Part shown: positions 52,703 to 61,117 of the stretch, piece after piece | Numbering within the stretch: the first letter of the stretch is position 1 | How the letters are laid out: the number at the start of each line of letters is the position of its first letter | Source of the DNA: Cupriavidus gilardii | GTDB lineage: Bacteria; Pseudomonadota; Gammaproteobacteria; Burkholderiales; Burkholderiaceae | Assembly (NCBI RefSeq): GCF_008801915.1 | Contig: NZ_VZOV01000005.1 | Coordinates: forward strand, 62,001 to 126,000 | Direction: 5' to 3' | DNA length: 64,000 bases | The notes under the pieces: model-generated | Seen by the model: only the letters and a program-made list of their open reading frames with translations | Database searches by the model: none | What the model was told of the DNA's origin: nothing | Translations under genes and position numbers: made by a program

Positions 52703-53356
52703 ATGGACTACGTTCTCTCCCTGCTGGGACCGATGGCGCAGGGCGCGCGGATCACGCTCTCGCTGTTCTTCATCACGCTGGCGCTGTCGGTGCCGCTCGG
52801 CCTGGCGCTGGCACTGGCGCGGCTGTCGGCATGGCGGCCGCTGAGCGTCGCCGTCAACGGCTATATCTGGCTGATGCGGGGCACGCCGCTGATGCTGCAG
52901 CTGCTGTTCGTCTATTTCGCGCTGCCGTTGCTGCCAGTCGTCGGCGTGCGCCTGCCGGACTTCCCCGCGGCCGTGGTGGCCTTCGCGTTGAACTACGCGG
53001 CGTATTTCGCCGAGATCTTCCGCGCCGGCATCCAGTCCGTGGACCGCGGCCAGTACGAAGCCAGCAAGGCGCTCGGCATGTCCTACCTGCAGACAATGCG
53101 CCGCGTGGTGCTGCCGCAGATGGTGCGGCGCGTGCTGCCGCCGGTCAGCAACGAGACCATCACGCTGGTCAAGGACACCTCGCTGATCTACGTGCTGGCG
53201 CTGAACGACATCCTGCGCACCGCGCGCGGCATCGTGCAGCGCGACTTCACCACCACGCCTTTCCTGGTCGCCGCGGCGTTCTATCTGCTGATGACGCTGC
53301 TGCTGACCTGGATGTTCCAAAGCCTGGAAAAACGCTATGCCGCACACGATCAATGA
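52703..53356 (+). CDS. Amino acid ABC transporter permease
   Basis: Inner-membrane permease of 217 residues in the HisMQ/GlnP family. Five helices are predicted. [20 protein letters not shown] near 50 is the N-terminal polar amino acid signature. [20 protein letters not shown] near 117 is the EAA coupling loop and [20 protein letters not shown] near 150 is well conserved. It follows the attenuator by 28 bases and ends beyond an alternative start of the ATPase gene, so the two are tightly coupled. Confidence 0.93.
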   Translation: MDYVLSLLGPMAQGARITLSLFFITLALSVPLGLALALARLSAWRPLSVAVNGYIWLMRGTPLMLQLLFVYFALPLLPVVGVRLPDFPAAVVAFALNYAAYFAEIFRAGIQSVDRGQYEASKALGMSYLQTMRRVVLPQMVRRVLPPVSNETITLVKDTSLIYVLALNDILRTARGIVQRDFTTTPFLVAAAFYLLMTLLLTWMFQSLEKRYAAHDQ

Positions 53357-53396
53357 GCCGCAGGCCCGCGGGGGCGAAGGGCAGGAGCGCCCGGTG

Positions 53397-54149
53397 ATGA
53401 TCGACGCCCGCGATATCGTCAAGTCGTTCGGCGCCAATCGCGTGCTGCACGGCGTCTCGCTGACGTTGCGCAAGGGCGAGGTGGTGGCGGTGATCGGGCC
53501 GTCCGGTTCGGGCAAAAGCACGCTGCTGCGCTGCCTGAATCATCTGGAGACGATCGACGGCGGCAGCATCGAGATCGAGGGCGAGACGCTGGCCGAGCCC
53601 GGCGCGGACCAGCGCAGCCGCTATGTGCCCGACGCGGAGGTGCGCCGCATCTGCCGCAAGATGGGCATGGTGTTCCAGTCGTTCAATCTGTTCCCGCACA
53701 TGACGGTGCTGCAGAACATCATCGAGGCGCCGATGACGGTCAAGGGCATCGCGCGCGAGGCCATCGTGCCGACCGCCGATGCGCTGCTGCGCAAGGTCGG
53801 CCTGCTGGACAAGCGCGACAACTATCCGTCGCGGCTGTCGGGCGGGCAGAAGCAGCGCGTGGCGATCGCGCGTGCGCTGGCGATGGAGCCCGACATCATG
53901 CTGTTCGACGAGCCGACCTCGGCGCTGGACCCGGAGTTGACCGGCGAGGTGCTGCGCACGATGCGGCAGCTGGCGGACGACCACATGACGATGCTGGTGG
54001 TCACGCACGAAATGGGCTTTGCGCGCGAGGTCGCGCACCGGGTCGTCTTCATGGACCAGGGCCGCATCGTCGAGAGCGCGCCGTCCGAGGCATTCTTCCG
54101 CGCGCCGCAGCATCCCCGCACGCGCGAGTTTCTGGCCCATATGCTGTAA
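53397..54149 (+). CDS. Amino acid ABC transporter ATP-binding protein
   Basis: ATPase subunit of about 250 residues. Walker A is [18 protein letters not shown], the Q-loop lies in [20 protein letters not shown], the signature is [19 protein letters not shown], Walker B is [14 protein letters not shown], and the switch His is in [10 protein letters not shown]. All are intact. ATG 53397 gives the typical family start [12 protein letters not shown] with AGGAG 9 bases upstream. ATG 53337, which overlaps the permease by 20 bases, would add 20 residues. It energises uptake by the preceding binding protein and permease. Confidence 0.93.
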   Translation: MIDARDIVKSFGANRVLHGVSLTLRKGEVVAVIGPSGSGKSTLLRCLNHLETIDGGSIEIEGETLAEPGADQRSRYVPDAEVRRICRKMGMVFQSFNLFPHMTVLQNIIEAPMTVKGIAREAIVPTADALLRKVGLLDKRDNYPSRLSGGQKQRVAIARALAMEPDIMLFDEPTSALDPELTGEVLRTMRQLADDHMTMLVVTHEMGFAREVAHRVVFMDQGRIVESAPSEAFFRAPQHPRTREFLAHML

Positions 54150-54220
54150 GGCACGGCACGGCACGGCACGGCACGGCACGGCGAAGCGAAGCAAGGCGAG
54201 GCGAGGCAAGGCGAGGCGGG
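54150..54220. repeat. Pentanucleotide tandem repeat (GGCAC then GGCGA/GGCAA)
   Basis: Five perfect GGCAC units are followed by about eight degenerate units (GGCGA, AGCGA, AGCAA, GGCAA). They fill the gap between the stop of the ATPase gene and the end of the convergent GntR gene. The array is intergenic and would be prone to slippage. Confidence 0.85.
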
Positions 54221-54230
54221 CGCTGGCCCG

Positions 54231-54929
54231 CTACGTCGCCGGATGCAGCCCCTGCACCAGCGCGCGCTTGTTGTCGCGGCTGCGGCGTGCATGCTCGCGC
54301 ATCAGCGCTTCCGCCCGCGCGCCTTCATGCGCGACGATGGCCCGCACCACATCTTCGTGATCGAACTGGGCGCGCTGCACGAAGGCCAGTTCCAGCGACG
54401 GCTGCACGCCCGCCGCGCCCAGTGCGCCGGGGCCGGCCATCGGCGTCCTGGCGATATGGTCGAGCGCCGATGCCAGCGCGGGATTGGCCGCGCCTTCCAC
54501 CAATGCACGATGAAAGCGTGCATTCATTGCGGCCCAGCGTGCGGTATCGACCGGCGTATCGCGGCCGAGCAGCGCCTGTTCGACCAGCAGGCGCCCTTCG
54601 TCGACGCAGGCCTGCAGCTCCTCCAATACCTCCCTGGTGACGCCTTGCTCGGCCAGCAGCCGGGCCGCCATCCCTTCGAGCGTGCCGCGCACGTCGATCG
54701 CCATCGCCACTTCGTCGAGCGTGACCTGACGCACGCGGAAGCCGCGCGTCGGCAGCCGCTCCAGCAGTCCTTCCTTTTCCAGCTCGCCCAGCGCCAGCCG
54801 TAGCGGGGTCCGCGATACGCCCAGCTCCCCGGAGAACTGCACCTCGCGGATCCGTTCGCCGGCCTGCAGCTCGCCTGCCAGGATGCGGCGCCGCAATTCC
54901 ATCGTCACGCGTTCGATCTGAGAGGCCAT
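54231..54929 (-). CDS. GntR family regulator, FCD domain
   Basis: FadR-type regulator of 232 residues. The winged HTH (about 4-70) has MELRRRILAGELQAGERIRE and LGVSRTPLRLALGELEKEGL. The helical FCD domain follows. Its usual metal ligands can be matched to the His in NARFHRALVEGAA near 141, the His in FDHEDVVRAIVAHEG near 195 and the His in REHARRSRDN near 214. It is divergent from the Bug receptor gene at 55108, whose promoter carries TGCATGCA palindromes. Control of that uptake gene and the enzyme behind it is likely. Confidence 0.92.
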   Translation of the reverse strand: MASQIERVTMELRRRILAGELQAGERIREVQFSGELGVSRTPLRLALGELEKEGLLERLPTRGFRVRQVTLDEVAMAIDVRGTLEGMAARLLAEQGVTREVLEELQACVDEGRLLVEQALLGRDTPVDTARWAAMNARFHRALVEGAANPALASALDHIARTPMAGPGALGAAGVQPSLELAFVQRAQFDHEDVVRAIVAHEGARAEALMREHARRSRDNKRALVQGLHPAT

Positions 54930-54985
54930 CGTTTAAAAGTGCATTAAGGCGAACATGCCGAGCTTCATTATGACATGGGGGCGGC

Positions 54986-55021
54986 TTGACGCAGTCGTGC
55001 GCATCGCCAATACTGCATGCA
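54986..55021 (+). promoter_or_regulatory. Candidate promoter with TGCATGCA site before the Bug gene
   Basis: TTGACG (54986-54991), a 17-base spacer and AATACT (55009-55014) form a plausible sigma-70 promoter. The palindrome TGCATGCA (55014-55021) overlaps the end of the -10 and the start of transcription, a position suited to repression by the divergent GntR protein. Confidence 0.55.
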
Positions 55022-55061
55022 AAAACAAGATCGTAACGACAATACAAGGCATACAAATGCG

Positions 55062-55077
55062 TGTTTGCATGCAAACA
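55062..55077. promoter_or_regulatory. 16-base perfect palindrome, candidate GntR operator
   Basis: TGTTTGCATGCAAACA is perfectly symmetric and contains the TGCATGCA core seen 48 bases upstream. It lies in the leader of the Bug gene, 31 bases before the GTG start. Two sites of the same core in one leader suggest cooperative binding. Confidence 0.6.
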
Positions 55078-55107
55078 TCGCCGACATGCCGGACAGGAGA
55101 CAAGACC

Positions 55108-56136
55108 GTGCCATCCCGCCTTCCCAGGCGGCGAGCCTCTCGCTCGCCCGCCGTTTCCCTGCGCCGCCGAGCGGTGGCCATCGCCATCGCGTCCGGGCTG
55201 CTGGCCGGCGCCGCACCTGCGTTCGCCGCATCCGAGCCCTATCCGTCCAAGGCGATCCGCCTGATCGTGCCGTTCCCTGCCGGCGGCGGGGGCGACACGC
55301 TGGCCCGCCTGGTGATGACCCGCGTCGGCAAGGAGCTCGGCCAGACGCTGGTGATCGAAAACGTGGCTGGCGCCGGCGGCAATATCGGTTCGCAGGCCGC
55401 GGCCAAGGCGGCGCCCGACGGCTACACGCTGCTGTACGGCACCAACGGCACCTTCGCGATCAATCACGCGCTGTACAAGCGGACCGGCTTCGACGCGATG
55501 CAGGACTTCGTGCCCGTCGCGCAATTGACGCGTATAGCGACGATGGTGGTCACGCGTCCCGGCTTTCCCGCGAAGACCTTCCCGGAGTTGCTGCAGGTGC
55601 TCAAGGCCAATCCCGGCAAATACACGGTCGCGTCGGCCGGCAATGGCACCACCTCGCATCTGGCGTCCGAACTGCTGAAGGCGTCGACCGGCGTCTCGAT
55701 GGTGCATGTGCCGTATCGCGGCGGCGCACTGGCGCTGACGGATCTGATGGGCGGCCAGGTCGACCTGATGATCGAGGTGATGCCCAACGTCATGCCGGCG
55801 GTGCGCGCCGGCAAGTTGCAGGGACTCGCGGTGACGACGGCACAGCGCGTGCCCAGCTTCCCCAATGTGCCGACCGTGGCGGAGCAGGGCGTGGCCGGCT
55901 TCGAGGTCAGCGCGTGGGACGGCATCTTCGTGCCGAAGGGTACGCCGGCGGAGGTGGCCGCCAAGGTCCACGCGGCGATCCAGAAGGCGCTGGCCGATCC
56001 CGCGCTGCGGCAGCAACTGCTGGACCGCGGCGCCGAGCCGGTACCGCAATCGAGCGCGGCCTTCGCGCAGTTCGTCCGCGCCGAATACGAACGCTGGGGG
56101 GCGCTGGTCAAGCGCTCCGGGGCCAGCGTCGATTGA
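55108..56136 (+). CDS. Bug family tripartite tricarboxylate transporter receptor
   Basis: Periplasmic receptor of 342 residues. GTG 55108 is chosen because AGGAG lies 8 bases upstream and it gives a long basic N-region before a normal signal (AVAIAIASGLLAGAAPAFA); upstream ATG codons lie in the operator region. The mature chain has RLIVPFPAGGGGDTLARLVM, ENVAGAGGNIGSQAAAK and VPYRGGALALTDLMGGQVDL. It is followed after 65 bases by the M29-fold gene. The basic, RRR-containing N-region may indicate Tat export. Confidence 0.88.
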   Translation: MPSRLPRRRASRSPAVSLRRRAVAIAIASGLLAGAAPAFAASEPYPSKAIRLIVPFPAGGGGDTLARLVMTRVGKELGQTLVIENVAGAGGNIGSQAAAKAAPDGYTLLYGTNGTFAINHALYKRTGFDAMQDFVPVAQLTRIATMVVTRPGFPAKTFPELLQVLKANPGKYTVASAGNGTTSHLASELLKASTGVSMVHVPYRGGALALTDLMGGQVDLMIEVMPNVMPAVRAGKLQGLAVTTAQRVPSFPNVPTVAEQGVAGFEVSAWDGIFVPKGTPAEVAAKVHAAIQKALADPALRQQLLDRGAEPVPQSSAAFAQFVRAEYERWGALVKRSGASVD

Positions 56137-56201
56137 TCGCCGGATCTTCGCATCGCCGGATTCTCTACGCCCCTCGATCCCTCACAAGAACCGAGACAGA
56201 C

Positions 56202-57884
56202 ATGACCGCAAATCTCGCCACCAACGCCGACCGCAATCTCAACGCCAACCCGGATACCCGCTCGCCCGCCGCCGACGATCGCAGCGGGCTGCCGCATTAC
56301 GACCGTCCGCCGCTGAAGGACAGCCGCCGCCCGCGCTGCCCGCCGTTCGTCGAGATCACCGACGCCGACCAGCTGCTGCCGTATCTGGAGCACGTCGCGC
56401 GCCGTCCGTACAACCACGGGCTCAACGCCTGCTGGGACCTGAAGGAGGGCGAACGCGTGCTGCTGCGCGTCGACAACTGGCATAGCGAGCTGACGATTCA
56501 GGCGTGCCAGCGCATCCTCGAAAAGTACAAGGTCAAGTACGAGATCCAGAAGGTCGATCGCGGTCCGATCCCGACCTGGGTCGGCGCCGACGAGGTCGAC
56601 TACTACCTGTTCCGCACGCGCGAGCTGGCGCAGTGGATGGACATGTGGGAGGAGGAAGAAAAGAAGCAGCAGTACGACAAGATCCTGATGGGCTACGGCG
56701 GCCCGGTGCTGGCCGAGCGCTTCATCAAGATCCAGCGCATGCCGTTCATCACGCCCGAGATCCTGGCCTCGCCCGCGCACGCGATGCCGATCGAGGTGAT
56801 CAATGCGATCGACCGCTGGACCTGGGATCGGATCCGTACCGCGCGGCGCGCGCGCATTACGGACCCCGAAGGCACCGACATCAGCTTCACCAATCACGAC
56901 GACTACTGGGACGCGCGGCGCGAGTTCTATCACCCGGACCTGACCGCGGCGACCTGGCGCGGCAACGAGCATTTCGGCAAGACCTATCTGCCGGGCCATA
57001 TCACCGGACGCCCGTGGATGTTCCACCCGTTCAAGGAGGACGGCTGCGGCGTGATCGCCGGCACCACCAACCATATCGCGCCCTGCGACTGGACCCAGCT
57101 CGTCGTCGAGAATTCGAAGATCACGCGCATCAACGCCGGCGGCGAATTCGGCGACAAGCTGCGCAACGTGATGGAGCAGACCAGGGACATCCAGTATCCG
57201 ACCTTCCCGGGCAAGGGCCTGATGTACTGGTGGGAGGCGTCGATCGGCACCAATCCGCATATCCATCGGCCGCGCAAGGACTTTCCGTCGGGGTTCGTCA
57301 ATTGCCTGTACGAACGCGTGCGCTCCGGCGTCATCCATATGGGCTTCGGCACCATCATCTCGTCGATGGCCGAGCGCGAGGCCGCCAGGATGGGGCACCT
57401 GGTCGGCCATTGGCACCTGCACCTCTACTTCCCGACGTACACGACCGAACGGTCCGGCGACAACGAGAACATCATCGAGAACGGCCGGCTGCTGGCGCTC
57501 GACGATCCCGCGATCCGCAAGCTGTGCGCGAAGTACGGCGATCCGGACCTGTGGCTCGACGAGAGCTGGAATCCGGCGGTGCCCGGCATCAATATGCAGG
57601 GCGACTACTGGTCGCACTATGCGAAGGACCCGCTGCACTGGGTCAAGACCGAGCTGGAGGTCTGCCGCAACTACCACCCGATGTTCATGCGGATGGTCGA
57701 TGCCGATGCCAAGTACTGCGAAGGCGAGGGCGCGCGCTGGTGGAAGGGCGGATGCTGCAACCACAGCGGCGTGCAGGCGCCGGTGCTGCCGGGCAACTGC
57801 TGCGGCACGGAGGGCTCGGCGGTACAGGATGCCGCGCCGGCTCAGGCCGGCCACTGCTGCCATGGCGGGGCGGCATCGGATTGA
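56202..57884 (+). CDS. M29/NicX-fold metalloenzyme-like protein with Cys-Cys tail, uncharacterised
   Basis: Protein of 560 residues without a signal peptide. The body resembles the COG2309 group (aminopeptidase T and 2,5-dihydroxypyridine dioxygenase). LKEGERVLLRVDNWHSELTI near 80 is like the N-domain. VENSKITRINAGGEFGDKLR near 302-321, EASIGTNPHIHRP, and GHWHLHLYFPTY with H403, H405 and H407 are like the C-domain metal site. It is about 200 residues longer than those enzymes. The last 45 residues carry three CC pairs (518/519, 533/534, 552/553), the last as HCCHGG. Catabolism of the Bug ligand, possibly ring cleavage, is an inference. Confidence 0.6.
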   Translation: MTANLATNADRNLNANPDTRSPAADDRSGLPHYDRPPLKDSRRPRCPPFVEITDADQLLPYLEHVARRPYNHGLNACWDLKEGERVLLRVDNWHSELTIQACQRILEKYKVKYEIQKVDRGPIPTWVGADEVDYYLFRTRELAQWMDMWEEEEKKQQYDKILMGYGGPVLAERFIKIQRMPFITPEILASPAHAMPIEVINAIDRWTWDRIRTARRARITDPEGTDISFTNHDDYWDARREFYHPDLTAATWRGNEHFGKTYLPGHITGRPWMFHPFKEDGCGVIAGTTNHIAPCDWTQLVVENSKITRINAGGEFGDKLRNVMEQTRDIQYPTFPGKGLMYWWEASIGTNPHIHRPRKDFPSGFVNCLYERVRSGVIHMGFGTIISSMAEREAARMGHLVGHWHLHLYFPTYTTERSGDNENIIENGRLLALDDPAIRKLCAKYGDPDLWLDESWNPAVPGINMQGDYWSHYAKDPLHWVKTELEVCRNYHPMFMRMVDADAKYCEGEGARWWKGGCCNHSGVQAPVLPGNCCGTEGSAVQDAAPAQAGHCCHGGAASD

Positions 57885-58396
57885 GGGCTCGCCTGTCCCT
57901 CGCCATTGCCATCGCGGCCGGCGCGATGGCCGCCGATCTCGCGCTCGATGGCCTGTGGCGCGGCGCCACGCTCTACCTGCAGCGCTGCGCCACCTCGGGG
58001 CCGTGGATCGACCCAACCGTCTTCGGGCAATGGACGGCCGACCATTTGCGCGCCTTTCCGGTCAGCAGCGCCGCAATGATGCTCGGTTGCGGACTGCCGC
58101 GTGCGGGGATACGGAACGGGACGAGCGCCATGGCACTGCGGATCGCCGCGATGGTCGTGGCGATGCCGGTGCTGTGCGCGCCGGGTTTGCAGGCCGCCGC
58201 CGCGATGCCGCCGAATTTGCAGGTAGCGGCCTATCTGGCGACGATGTGGCTGCTGACGCTGGCCATCGACGGCGGCCTGCCCGCGTTGCGGGCCCGACGA
58301 GGGCTTACTTGTCGTTGCCGACCTTCTTGTTCAGGTCGCGCGCCATCTGCAGATGCTGCTCCAGATCCGGCACGTGCTTGGCGGCAAAGGCCTTGA
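57881..58396 (+). CDS. Hypothetical membrane protein
   Basis: A frame of 171 codons starting with TTG that overlaps the preceding stop (TTGA). Hydrophobic segments near residues 5-22, 82-105 and 110-130 suggest a small membrane protein, and the hydrophobicity makes chance less likely. The last 30 codons run into the convergent DUF4142 gene and look like shadow sequence. No family is recognised. It could be non-coding. Confidence 0.35.
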   Translation: MRARLSLAIAIAAGAMAADLALDGLWRGATLYLQRCATSGPWIDPTVFGQWTADHLRAFPVSSAAMMLGCGLPRAGIRNGTSAMALRIAAMVVAMPVLCAPGLQAAAAMPPNLQVAAYLATMWLLTLAIDGGLPALRARRGLTCRCRPSCSGRAPSADAAPDPARAWRQRP

Positions 58397-58943
58397 TATC
58401 GGGGTCCTTCGCATTCTTCGCGGCTTCCTGGAACAGCTTGACGGTCTTTTCATGCGCGGCGACGCCGATCCGGCTGGCGTACATCTTGTCGAAGCGCTCG
58501 CCGTCCAGCGCGCTGAGCCCCTTGAGCTCGGTGCGCTGCACGACCGACGGTTCCGTCGGCGGCGTATAGCCCTTGCTCGAGGCCAGCTTGGTCAGCTCCT
58601 CGTTGACCATGGTGTGGTCCTTGATCATGCGGGCCGCGAACGATTTGACGTCGGCGCTGGAGGCCTTCTGTTCGGCCAGCTTGCTGCCTTCGACCTCGGC
58701 CAGGCCGCCTTGCGCGGCGTTCTCGAGGAAGCTGCGGTCGGCGCGCACCAGCTTGCTGGTATCGCGGGCGGTGCCGCGCGTGCCGCTCTCATCCGTTGCG
58801 GTCGTGGCGGGCATATTGCCGGGCGCCGTGTTCTTCGGCGCGGTGCTGGTGCCCTGCGCCATCACCGCCGAGGACAGCAGCAGGGAGCAGGCGGCGGCAC
58901 CGAGGACGCAGAGTGCTTTGGTGCGAATGATACGAATGGGCAT
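58305..58943 (-). CDS. DUF4142 family exported protein
   Basis: Predicted periplasmic protein of 212 residues. MPIRIIRTKALCVLGAAACS begins a signal peptide with likely cleavage at VMA-QGTSTAP. A Thr/Ala/Pro-rich linker (about 32-65) precedes the helical ferritin-like DUF4142 domain, with ADRSFLENAAQGGLAEVEGS and FAARMIKDHTMVNEELTKLA, then HVPDLEQHLQMARDLNKKVG near the end. GGGAG is upstream of the ATG. The family is common in envelope-stress contexts and its biochemical function is not established. It is transcribed alone. Confidence 0.9.
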   Translation of the reverse strand: MPIRIIRTKALCVLGAAACSLLLSSAVMAQGTSTAPKNTAPGNMPATTATDESGTRGTARDTSKLVRADRSFLENAAQGGLAEVEGSKLAEQKASSADVKSFAARMIKDHTMVNEELTKLASSKGYTPPTEPSVVQRTELKGLSALDGERFDKMYASRIGVAAHEKTVKLFQEAAKNAKDPDIKAFAAKHVPDLEQHLQMARDLNKKVGNDK

Positions 58944-59260
58944 GGCATGTTCTCCCTTGATCGTGGATGGGTATGCCTCGTTCAGCAATATCCACGCCCA
59001 GCTCTGTCCCGCGCGCCGCCAGGCGGTGCAATGAGGCCAGCGAACGCAGGACGCCCGCGACGGCGGCCTTCGCGGGCGTGCCCGCCGGCGAAAAAATTGC
59101 ATGCGGCGGTAAAAACGCTGGGACCACCGAGGTTTCCGCCGCGGATCGAGCCGCCGTCTTCCGCTTCGTACACACAACGCGTCGCAGTGCATGCAAAAAA
59201 GCCGGTTTCGAGGGGCGCCGTAGTAGAATTGGCCCCACTCAAAACCGATGTCCCTGCCGC
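58944..59260. other. Divergent intergenic region between DUF4142 and GntR genes
   Basis: This 317-base gap holds promoters for both flanking genes. A possible -10 TAGAAT (59224-59229) lies 31 bases before the GntR start. TGCATGCAAAAA occurs at 59188-59199 and a related TTGCATGC at 59097-59104. No small gene is convincing. Confidence 0.45.
59188..59195. promoter_or_regulatory. TGCATGCA site upstream of the second GntR gene
   Basis: TGCATGCA followed by an A-tract repeats the sequence at 55014-55021 (TGCATGCAAAAA in both). It lies 66 bases upstream of the GntR ATG and about 28 bases before the candidate -10, suggesting autoregulation or cross-regulation with the GntR gene at 54231. Confidence 0.45.
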
Positions 59261-59944
59261 ATGCCCGAAGAGCGAACGAGTCTGGCGGAAACGATCCGCG
59301 CCACCATCGAACAGGAGATCCTCTCCGGCAAGCTGGCCAGCGGCGCCCAACTCGACGAGCAGCAATTGCTGTCGCGTTTCTCGGTATCGCGTACGCCGGT
59401 GCGGGAGGCATTGATCCGGCTGGCGTCGGCGGGGCTGGTGGACCTGGTGCCGCGCCGCGGCGCGATCGTATCGGCCATCACGCTGCGCGAATACGTCGCG
59501 ATGAGCGAGATCCTGGTCCAGCTGGAGGCGTTGGCGGCCCAGCTCGCGGCGCGGCGCATTACCGAATCCGAACGCGAGGCGCTGCGCGAGGCCTACGCGG
59601 CTTGCCAGCAGGCCGCGGCGCAGGCGAGCGCGGACCGCTACCGCGAGGCCAACGACGGGTTCCACGCGGTCATCTACGAGGCCTGCCGCAACGAGATCCT
59701 CAGCGCGCAGATCCGCACGATGCGGGCCCGCATGCGCGGCATGCGCGATTACCGCTTCGAGAAGCCCGCGCGCATCCGCGCCTCGCTCGAAGAGCATGGC
59801 GCGGTGATGGAAGCGATCCTGCGCGGCGATGAAGAAGCGGCGGCCCGCGCGATGGTCGAGCACATCTCGACCGGCGGCAACGTCTATGCGGACATGATCG
59901 CGTCGATGCCGGACGAGGCGGTCGGCGCCAAGGCGCCGCGCTGA
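59261..59944 (+). CDS. GntR family regulator, FCD domain
   Basis: FCD-type regulator of 227 residues. The HTH (about 6-72) includes IEQEILSGKLASGAQLDEQQ and FSVSRTPVREALIRLASAGL. The FCD helices carry metal-ligand candidates in ANDGFHAVIYEAC near 131, LEEHGAVMEAIL near 173 and MVEHISTGG near 197. The start MPEERTSLAETI is the first Met with family similarity. It converges on the Bug receptor gene at 60010, and the CoA-transferase behind that has a GntR-like dyad in its promoter, so both are possible targets. Confidence 0.92.
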   Translation: MPEERTSLAETIRATIEQEILSGKLASGAQLDEQQLLSRFSVSRTPVREALIRLASAGLVDLVPRRGAIVSAITLREYVAMSEILVQLEALAAQLAARRITESEREALREAYAACQQAAAQASADRYREANDGFHAVIYEACRNEILSAQIRTMRARMRGMRDYRFEKPARIRASLEEHGAVMEAILRGDEEAAARAMVEHISTGGNVYADMIASMPDEAVGAKAPR

Positions 59945-60009
59945 AGGAGGGCGCGCCTGGGTGCGCGCCGCGATTCAGTCGACCGTTCAGTCGATCATTC
60001 AGTCGGCGT

Positions 60010-61011
60010 TCAGTCGATCTTCACACCCGCCTGCACCGTGCGTTGCAGCGCGACCTTGCCATCCTGCTGCGCCCACTGCTTGAACTCCGCCGGCGAGCGC
60101 GACGGCGCCGGCTCGCTGCCGTTGTCGACAAGGCGCGTGCGGATCGCCGGATCGGCCAGCACCTTGGTGGCAGCCGCATAGAGCTTGTCTGTCACGTCCT
60201 TCGGCAGTCCCGCCGGTCCGAACAGTCCGAACCAGAAGGTGTAGTCGAAGCCCGGCAGTCCCAGCTCGGCAATGGTCGGCAGGCCCGGCGCCACGGCCGA
60301 GCGCTGCGGTGTCGTGACGCCGATCATCTTGACCACGCCCTGCGTGCCCAGCGGCAGCACCGACGATGCCGTGCCGAAGGAAAATTCCACTTCGCCGGCC
60401 GCCACCGCCTGCAAGGCCGGCGCGCCGCCCTTGTACGGCACGTGCGTCATGTCGACGCCGATCGCATTCGCGAACGACAGCCCCGCGACATGCGGCGAGC
60501 CGCCGATGCCTGACGACGCATAGTTGAACTTGCCCGGATTCGCCTTGGCCTTGGCGGCCAGCGTCTTGACATCGGTGATGCCAAGGTCCTTGTTGACGGC
60601 CAGGATCAGCGGCGAGATGGTCAGGCGGGTAATGGGCGTGAAGCTGTCGGCCTTGTACTTGACCTTGTACAGGTGCTGGTCCATGCCGTAGATCGTCGCG
60701 GTGGCGAGTCCCAGCGTATAGCCGTCCGCCGGGGCCTGCGCCAGCCATGCCGATGCCAGCGTGCTGCCCGCCCCGGGCTTGTTCTCGACGACGACCGGTT
60801 GCCCCAGCTCCTTGGACATCGCCTCGCCGACCACGCGCGCAACGAAGTCGGCCGCGCCTGCCGGCGTGTAGCCGATCACCAGCCGGATCGGCTTGTTCGG
60901 ATAGCCCTCCGCCCTGGCGGCGCCGGGCGCGGCGACGGCGATCAGACCCACGGCCGCCAGGGCCGCGACAGTGGCAGAGGCCGCAGAGGTCGCTGTGGAA
61001 TGGCTGTGCAT
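60010..61011 (-). CDS. Bug family tripartite tricarboxylate transporter receptor
   Basis: Periplasmic receptor of 333 residues. A Sec signal peptide ends ...GAARA-EGYPNKPIR. LVIGYTPAGAADFVARVVGE, ENKPGAGSTLASAWLAQAPA and VPYKGGAPALQAVAAGEVEF are family features; the GYTPAGAAD loop differs from the commoner PFxPGGxxD. It lies 106 bases downstream of the CoA-transferase gene on the same strand, and the pair probably takes up an acid and converts it to a CoA thioester. Confidence 0.9.
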   Translation of the reverse strand: MHSHSTATSAASATVAALAAVGLIAVAAPGAARAEGYPNKPIRLVIGYTPAGAADFVARVVGEAMSKELGQPVVVENKPGAGSTLASAWLAQAPADGYTLGLATATIYGMDQHLYKVKYKADSFTPITRLTISPLILAVNKDLGITDVKTLAAKAKANPGKFNYASSGIGGSPHVAGLSFANAIGVDMTHVPYKGGAPALQAVAAGEVEFSFGTASSVLPLGTQGVVKMIGVTTPQRSAVAPGLPTIAELGLPGFDYTFWFGLFGPAGLPKDVTDKLYAAATKVLADPAIRTRLVDNGSEPAPSRSPAEFKQWAQQDGKVALQRTVQAGVKID

Positions 61012-61117
61012 CGGTGTCTCCTTGTCGTGTTGTATGGGTCGATGGGGCTCTGCGGCCCCGCATCCATCGTCAGGCCGATCCTCAGTCCGGTCCTCAGTCC
61101 GATCCTTGGGCCGTTCG

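Noticed and set aside
54150-54220. GGCAC array considered as a protein-coding C-terminal extension
   Set aside because: The ATPase stop codon precedes it and the convergent GntR gene ends right after it, so it is intergenic.
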